DNA of 64,000 bases from CBDCFV01 sp963664625 (GTDB lineage Bacteria > Chloroflexota > Dehalococcoidia > Lucifugimonadales > UBA3495), in contig OY761541.1 of NCBI GenBank assembly GCA_963664625.1, positions 1,116,001 to 1,180,000 of the forward strand, read 5' to 3'. The notes under the pieces are model-generated. The model did no database searches. It was not told where the DNA came from and saw nothing but the letters and a program-made list of their open reading frames with translations. Within the stretch, counting starts at the first letter, position 1; the number at the start of each line of letters is the position of its first letter. Of this stretch, positions 60,074 to 64,000 are shown piece by piece. The position numbers and the translations under genes were made by a program.

Positions 60074-60109
60074 CCATGATCTTATGAGGGCCGTAATGAG
60101 AGGCCTTGG

Positions 60110-60490
60110 CTAACTTTCCTCGGTGTATTGGATGAGGATTTTGTGTGGATGCTTGGGCGTGCGTCCGCGCCACCGGGCGCTGAGGACCTCGTCCCGCAGG
60201 CCGCGCGGGCCTTGGTCCTTCAGGAATACGCGGGTGGACGCGGAGCCTTCGTCGGGCACCGTCAGAATGTCGATGCCCTTGCTCGGATCAGTGATGATAT
60301 TGGGGGCCATGCCGAAGTAGACCTCCAGGAGGTGGCGGCCGTCGGCGGCGTCCTGCAATACCTTGACCTGCACCAGCCTGGCCCTGTAGCCCTTGGAAGG
60401 CGTCAACAGGGTTTGCCGGTCATTGGTGGTGTTGGACTCGATTTCGCGGACTTTAATCACGTAAGGGCGGCGGCGGACTCTCACGCTCAT
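60110..60490 (-). CDS. Capsid-island protein, paralogue 2
   Basis: A 126-residue basic protein: MSVRVRRRPYVIKVREIESN, KVLQDAADGRHLLEVYFGMA, GPRGLRDEVLSARWRG and the end HKILIQYTEES. About half the positions match the preceding gene. Its ATG overlaps that gene's stop (TGATG). Beta-strand-rich; possibly a minor virion or decoration protein. Longer frames into the neighbour are overlaps in another frame. Confidence 0.65.
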   Translation of the reverse strand: MSVRVRRRPYVIKVREIESNTTNDRQTLLTPSKGYRARLVQVKVLQDAADGRHLLEVYFGMAPNIITDPSKGIDILTVPDEGSASTRVFLKDQGPRGLRDEVLSARWRGRTPKHPHKILIQYTEES

Positions 60491-60903
60491 CAACTCTCCT
60501 CGGTATACTCGACCATTATCTTGTGGACGCCCCTGGGAGGATCGCCGGCCCACCTTCCGCTGAGCGGTTCGTCCCGCAGGCCCCGGGGGCCTTCCTCCCT
60601 GAGGTAGGTCCTGGTGGAAGCCTCCCCCAGGTTGGGAACATCCAGAACGTCCACCGCCTTGTCCGGGTCGCTGCTGATGGTCTCGCCCGCGCCGAAGTAG
60701 ACCTCGTACAGGTGCCGCCCGTCGGCCCGTTCCTGGATCACCCTTACCCGCAACACCCGGACCCGCTTTCCCTTGCTGGGGACGGCGATGTCCTCCCTGA
60801 CGTTCGACGTGTTGGAGTCGTGGGCGTTGAGCAGCACGACGTAGGCGCGGTTGCGGGGCGTTACCCGGCGGGTGGACCGCCGGTCGGCGCGGGGCGCGGT
60901 CAT
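60490..60903 (-). CDS. Capsid-island protein, paralogue 1
   Basis: A 137-residue protein with the same plan as its downstream neighbour: RVRVIQERADGRHLYEVYFG, EEGPRGLRDEPLSGRWAG and HKIMVEYTEES. The N-terminus is arginine-rich. It starts with an ATGA overlap on the small membrane gene. No known family, but the duplicated pair between capsid and connector genes suggests a structural role. Confidence 0.65.
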   Translation of the reverse strand: MTAPRADRRSTRRVTPRNRAYVVLLNAHDSNTSNVREDIAVPSKGKRVRVLRVRVIQERADGRHLYEVYFGAGETISSDPDKAVDVLDVPNLGEASTRTYLREEGPRGLRDEPLSGRWAGDPPRGVHKIMVEYTEES

Positions 60904-61094
60904 CGCAGCAGCCTGCCAACGCTGGCCCCGCCAAGTCCGGCGATGGCGGCAAGGGAGGCGGTGAGGGCGTTGCCGTTGATGCCTTGGCTGAGGGCGTAGC
61001 CCTCCAGCGCACCGATGGTGACGATTGCAAGGCCGGCGACGACAGGGTAGGCCTTACCGGCGGTTGACTGGGGCCGAGGCTTGAGCAAATTCAT
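60900..61094 (-). CDS. Small membrane protein in the capsid island
   Basis: A 64-residue protein with one or two hydrophobic stretches (YPVVAGLAIVTIGALEGYAL; ALTASLAAIAGLGGASVG). GGAG precedes the ATG at 61094. Stop overlaps the next start (ATGA). May be a holin-like or virion membrane protein; uncertain. Confidence 0.6.
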   Translation of the reverse strand: MNLLKPRPQSTAGKAYPVVAGLAIVTIGALEGYALSQGINGNALTASLAAIAGLGGASVGRLLR

Positions 61095-61179
61095 CCTGAA
61101 CTCCAAGTGCATGTCCTGTTGTGCGCCGCCGCTTCAGACCAGCGGGACGTAAAATAAACTGGCGGTCAATTACCCGGGG

Positions 61180-62511
61180 CTAGACCCCGGTGATGTTGTA
61201 TTGCAAGGCGGTGTGGGTGGCGGATGCCCTGTTACCGCTGCGTTCCTGGAGCGCGATGCGGAAGCTGACGACCATGATGTTCTGGCGCTTCTGAGGGTCG
61301 CGCACCGTTTCGATGGCCAGTTCCCGTTTGAAGCCCACGAGCCACTGCGTGCGGTTCAGGACGAGAAGGCGGCCGGTGGTGGCGCCGTTTCCGCTGTCGG
61401 TGACTTTGCCGTCGGCATCGGCCGGCCTCATCTGCTCCGACACTATGACCGGAACGCCTTCCACCGCGCCCAACTGGCCGGTCAGGACGGTGGCTTGGGG
61501 GCCGAACTTGTCCAGCGTCCGGAAGCTGTCTATGGACAGGGAACGGATATAGGTGTTGATGTCGCAGATGTACACCACTTCCGAAGGGCGCACGCCGTAC
61601 TTGCCCAGCTTTGCCCGCACCTCGTTGAACATGTCGTCGGACACGGCCGCTCCGTGGTTGTTGGCTTGGCCGGTGTTGTCGACCAAGGGAAGGTGGAGGA
61701 TGCCGTCGAACCCCACCAGCCACTGGGCCTTGCCGGCATCGGTGGGGGATATGGTGGCGCCGTCGGCGTTGATGTTGTTGGTCGTGGTGGTGTCGGAGTT
61801 CAGCAGCACGTCGTCTATGACCTCGCGGGCGTTCCGCAACAGGCTGCGCCGCAACTCCTCCATCATGGCTATGACGCCATCTTCATCCAAGTCATAGGAC
61901 CAAGGCACCTCGGCAACCAACTCGTAGGCGGTCAGGGTCTGGCGGGCGGTCCTCAACGCCGTGCCGGTAGTGGCCACGTTTTCGGTCCCTGGGTACCAGT
62001 TCACGTCGCCCAACTGGAGGGGTATCTGGAACGGGTTGCTGGGCATCTGCACCGTGTTGAACAGGGGCGCTATGGATGTTTCGAGGTTCACGTCGTCCCA
62101 CAGGGCCCGGGCCTCCTGGGTATCCACCAGTTCATCCCCCGCGCCGGCAGTGGTTGAGTCCATAGCGGCCTTGATGTTGGTCTGCCAGTCCTCCAGCATC
62201 CGGGGATGCAGCCCGGACGGGTCCCTGAGCTGGGCGTTGAGCAGGCTGCGGATGCAGGCCAGGTCCAGCACGTCCAACCCTTCATACTTGCCAAAGGCTA
62301 CCCGCGGGCGGTCGCCGCCGGAGAACCTGGAGAGAATGGCCCGCTTCTCGCTTTCCCGCCAAGTGTCCTGGGCATGGGTCAACTGGGCGGCGATGCGGTC
62401 CAACTCCTCCTTCAACGGGGGTATGTCGGCGTCCATGCGTGATTGGTAGTACTCCCGAACGGATGCCACCTCCCGCTTGATAAGGTCCAAATCGTGTGCT
62501 CCGATGGTCAT
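61180..62511 (-). CDS. HK97-fold major capsid protein
   Basis: A 443-residue capsid protein. The first 100 residues form a coiled-coil delta/scaffold domain (MDADIPPLKEELDRIAAQLT) of the sort removed by the prohead protease. The HK97 fold follows: NPFQIPLQLGDVNWYPGTEN, a spine helix AMMEELRRSLLRNAREVIDD, GKYGVRPSEVVYICDINTYI, and EGVPVIVSEQM. ATG at 62511 has GGAGG at 5 bases. It lies right after the protease gene. Confidence 0.82.
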   Translation of the reverse strand: MTIGAHDLDLIKREVASVREYYQSRMDADIPPLKEELDRIAAQLTHAQDTWRESEKRAILSRFSGGDRPRVAFGKYEGLDVLDLACIRSLLNAQLRDPSGLHPRMLEDWQTNIKAAMDSTTAGAGDELVDTQEARALWDDVNLETSIAPLFNTVQMPSNPFQIPLQLGDVNWYPGTENVATTGTALRTARQTLTAYELVAEVPWSYDLDEDGVIAMMEELRRSLLRNAREVIDDVLLNSDTTTTNNINADGATISPTDAGKAQWLVGFDGILHLPLVDNTGQANNHGAAVSDDMFNEVRAKLGKYGVRPSEVVYICDINTYIRSLSIDSFRTLDKFGPQATVLTGQLGAVEGVPVIVSEQMRPADADGKVTDSGNGATTGRLLVLNRTQWLVGFKRELAIETVRDPQKRQNIMVVSFRIALQERSGNRASATHTALQYNITGV

Positions 62512-62567
62512 GTTGTCCTCCAAATCGAATGTATTGCCCGAAACGCCGGGCTTTCTGAGGTTTTGGG

Positions 62568-63218
62568 TTAAAACGGGCGTATTGAATCCCGCAGCGCCCT
62601 TATCACCTCATCCACGGCCGTATCCAAGGGGGCGGTCTGCCTGAGGTACTCGCCCAACCGGGGAGCCTCGTCCAAGGCCTTTCGCAAAGCGTGGCCGTTG
62701 GCCGGCACGGGCACCGCGCTGGTCTCCAGGAGTTCCTGCTCCAGAAAGCGGATCCCCAAGAAGGCGCCGGTCTTGTCGTTGCGGCGCTCTTCGTAGCGCA
62801 GGGGCTTGAATCCCACGGAGACGCCCCGCTGGTAGCCGGACCGGTACAACAGGGCCACTTCCTGGGCGAAGCCGGTGGGGGCGAACGTCATCCGCGCCAG
62901 CAGGCGGTGGGGTTCCCTCCACACCTCCACGGCGCGGCCTATGACCGGCCGGGCGTAGTCGTGGGCCCACAGGAACACCGGATTGGCCAAGTACGAGTCC
63001 AAGCGCCATCCTTCGGCGACGATGACATCGCCGTGACGGTCCACGTCGTCGGTGGAAATGATGAACGACATGGGTTGGTCACGGTCATCGCCGGCTGCGG
63101 CTACATCACTCTTGGTCCACTTGTGCAACAGGGGCGCATCGCTCAACCCCCTGCTGTAAGCGTCCAAGGCCTCCAAAAGCCGTTCCCGGCCCCACAGTCC
63201 CAAATCACTGTTGGTCAA
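62568..63218 (-). CDS. HK97-family prohead protease
   Basis: A 216-residue serine protease of the herpes-assemblin clan. ISTDDVDRHGDVIVAEGWRL, NPVFLWAHDYARPVIG with catalytic His, and YQRGVSVGFKPLRYEE with catalytic Ser are the diagnostic blocks. It processes the capsid protein and scaffolds. Start is TTG at 63218 behind a near-perfect AAAGGAGGTG at 5 bases; a longer in-frame start lacks support. First gene of the island. Confidence 0.88.
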   Translation of the reverse strand: MTNSDLGLWGRERLLEALDAYSRGLSDAPLLHKWTKSDVAAAGDDRDQPMSFIISTDDVDRHGDVIVAEGWRLDSYLANPVFLWAHDYARPVIGRAVEVWREPHRLLARMTFAPTGFAQEVALLYRSGYQRGVSVGFKPLRYEERRNDKTGAFLGIRFLEQELLETSAVPVPANGHALRKALDEAPRLGEYLRQTAPLDTAVDEVIRALRDSIRPF

Positions 63219-63251
63219 CCTTTCACCTCCTTTCTGATGCTGGCTGAAACG

Positions 63252-63286
63252 AAAAAAGGGACAGGCCCGCATTGGGGTCTGTCCCT
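63252..63286 (-). terminator. Leader terminator before the prohead protease
   Basis: Minus-strand GGGACAG, inner ACCCC/CGGGC pairing, CTGTCCC, then TTTTTT. It lies between a putative promoter at 63341-63370 and the protease start at 63218, so it would act as an attenuator of the capsid operon. Confidence 0.7.
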
Positions 63287-63340
63287 CAAGCAAGTGCGGC
63301 CGGCGACTTGGCCGCCCGCGTCTCCTTTTTCGTTGGTAAA

Positions 63341-63370
63341 AGGTTAGGGTGTTGTTTTACTACGTGTCAA
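63341..63370 (-). promoter_or_regulatory. Putative promoter of the capsid operon
   Basis: TTGACA (63370-63365), 18 bases, TAACCT (63346-63341) on the minus strand. The -10 is imperfect. Confidence 0.4.
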
Positions 63371-63377
63371 CCGTTCG

Positions 63378-63405
63378 CTGACAGTTTGTTTGGTCATGGT
63401 AAGAT
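63378..63405 (+). promoter_or_regulatory. Putative promoter of rpiB
   Basis: CTGACA (63378-63383), 16 bases, TAAGAT (63400-63405) on the plus strand, about 50 bases ahead of the rpiB start. Confidence 0.45.
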
Positions 63406-63453
63406 GGACTCACCACGTAAACCCCAATCATCCTTATAACGGAGATACAGGAA

Positions 63454-63921
63454 GTGGAACTTGCCATCGGCGCCGACCATGCCGGATTTGAACTGAAGGG
63501 GCAACTTATACCGTGGCTGCGGTCCTTGGGCCATGAGGTGGTGGACCTTGGCGCCCACGAACTGGACCCGGAGGACGACTACCCGGACTTTGCCGCGGCG
63601 GTGGCCGAAGCGGTGCAGTCGGGCAGGTTCGAGCGGGGCATCATTGTCTGCGGAAGCGGCGTCGGCGCGTCCATAACCGCCAACAAGGTGCCCGGGGTGC
63701 GGGCCTGCCTGTGCCACGACACCTACACCGCCCAACAAGGCGTCGAGCACGATCAGATGAACGTGGTCTGCTTGGGCGGACGGGTAATCGGCATCGAGCT
63801 GTCCAAGGAGATATTGACCGCCTTCCTGTCGGCCAACTTCATCCCGGAGCCGCGGTTCCAGAGAAGGCTGGACAAGCTCATTGCGGTGGAGAAAGGGTTG
63901 AGGGGGGACGGATCGGGCTAA
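63454..63921 (+). CDS. rpiB: Ribose-5-phosphate isomerase B
   Basis: A 155-residue RpiB/LacAB enzyme interconverting ribose 5-phosphate and ribulose 5-phosphate. IGADHAGFELKGQLIPWLRS starts it; the catalytic Cys is in GIIVCGSGVGASITANK, and RACLCHDTYTA and DQMNVVCLGGRVIG are family blocks. Start is GTG at 63454 with GGAG upstream. Its stop overlaps that of a convergent partial gene. Confidence 0.93.
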   Translation: MELAIGADHAGFELKGQLIPWLRSLGHEVVDLGAHELDPEDDYPDFAAAVAEAVQSGRFERGIIVCGSGVGASITANKVPGVRACLCHDTYTAQQGVEHDQMNVVCLGGRVIGIELSKEILTAFLSANFIPEPRFQRRLDKLIAVEKGLRGDGSG

Positions 63922-64000
63922 CCGCCTTGAGTAAGCCTGGCGGCCAAGACACCCACCAAGGAAATCAAGGCGACGATAATCCCACCGCCTATTCCCAGGG
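63918..64000 (-). CDS. C-terminal end of a membrane protein (partial)
   Basis: The minus frame from the right edge reads LGIGGGIIVALISLVGVLAA, then RLTQGG and TAG at 63918. Highly hydrophobic, so probably the last membrane helix of a larger protein. Too short to name. Confidence 0.5.
   Translation of the reverse strand, partial: LGIGGGIIVALISLVGVLAARLTQGG

Noticed and set aside
61180..62511. Capsid protein as an encapsulin
   Set aside because: It has an N-terminal scaffold-type domain and an adjacent prohead protease, which encapsulin loci lack.
1..64000. tRNA or rRNA genes
   Set aside because: No T-arm-like GTTCGA context with a matching acceptor stem, and no rRNA core sequence was noticed.

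Overview
The window looks like a chromosomal segment of a free-living, high-GC bacterium, most plausibly Chloroflexota of the SAR202/Dehalococcoidia kind. This is inferred from gene content: MmgE/PrpD, luciferase-like monooxygenase, orphan xanthine-dehydrogenase large subunits, paired DUF1800/DUF1501, ferritin-like diiron proteins, a small protein ending in a Cys-Cys-Gly-Asn...Gly-Glu-Pro-Gly-Cys tail, and many dispersed palindromes of the attcccgc...gcgggaat type. No rRNA, tRNA or CRISPR array was recognised.

Layout. 0-7 kb: the start of an unknown gene, a DNA methyltransferase fused to an HNH domain, a small MITE-like element, an MFS transporter with a tiny membrane partner, a tricarballylate/fumarate-reductase-like flavoprotein and a VapBC-type pair. 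7-16 kb: alcohol dehydrogenase, MmgE/PrpD, queF-queC (queuosine/7-deazaguanine), an ECF sigma factor overlapping a membrane anti-sigma/VWA fusion, VOC, RidA and OsmC proteins. 16-22 kb: CPA2 antiporter, cobalamin-type binding protein, LON-domain protein, and a sulfite-oxidase-like enzyme with a cytochrome c. 21.7-26.9 kb is accessory: duplicated TM/coiled-coil genes, gene remnants, an AT-rich DUF262-HEPN pair, PaREP1-like proteins and an HNH nuclease. 27-48 kb: gamma-glutamyltransferase, HesB-like protein, two orphan molybdenum hydroxylase subunits, an HTH/ImmA-type peptidase pair, a DUF1800-DUF1501-NHL operon with a luciferase-like gene behind it, Uma2 proteins, a fused nucleotidyltransferase-HEPN protein and an amidase with a duplicated tail. 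47-58 kb: binding protein, STAS, DUF502, a four-gene operon with two diiron proteins, a repeat-bearing cyclophilin lipoprotein, and a helicase/zeta-kinase pair. 59-63.3 kb: an HK97-type capsid island without visible terminase, portal or tail genes. The window ends with rpiB and the tail of a membrane protein.

The most notable signal is a pair of in-frame TGA codons at family-conserved cysteine positions: position 120 of an OsmC protein (TGA 15926-15928) and position 98 of a cobalamin-binding-protein homologue (TGA 18568-18570). Each reading frame continues with clear family sequence, and each TGA is followed at SECIS-like distance by a perfect 6-bp stem with a small G-containing loop. They are best read as two selenoproteins 2.6 kb apart; ordinary annotation would truncate one and split the other. 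The selenocysteine machinery itself (selA, selB, selC, selD) is not in this window, so this remains an inference from sequence.
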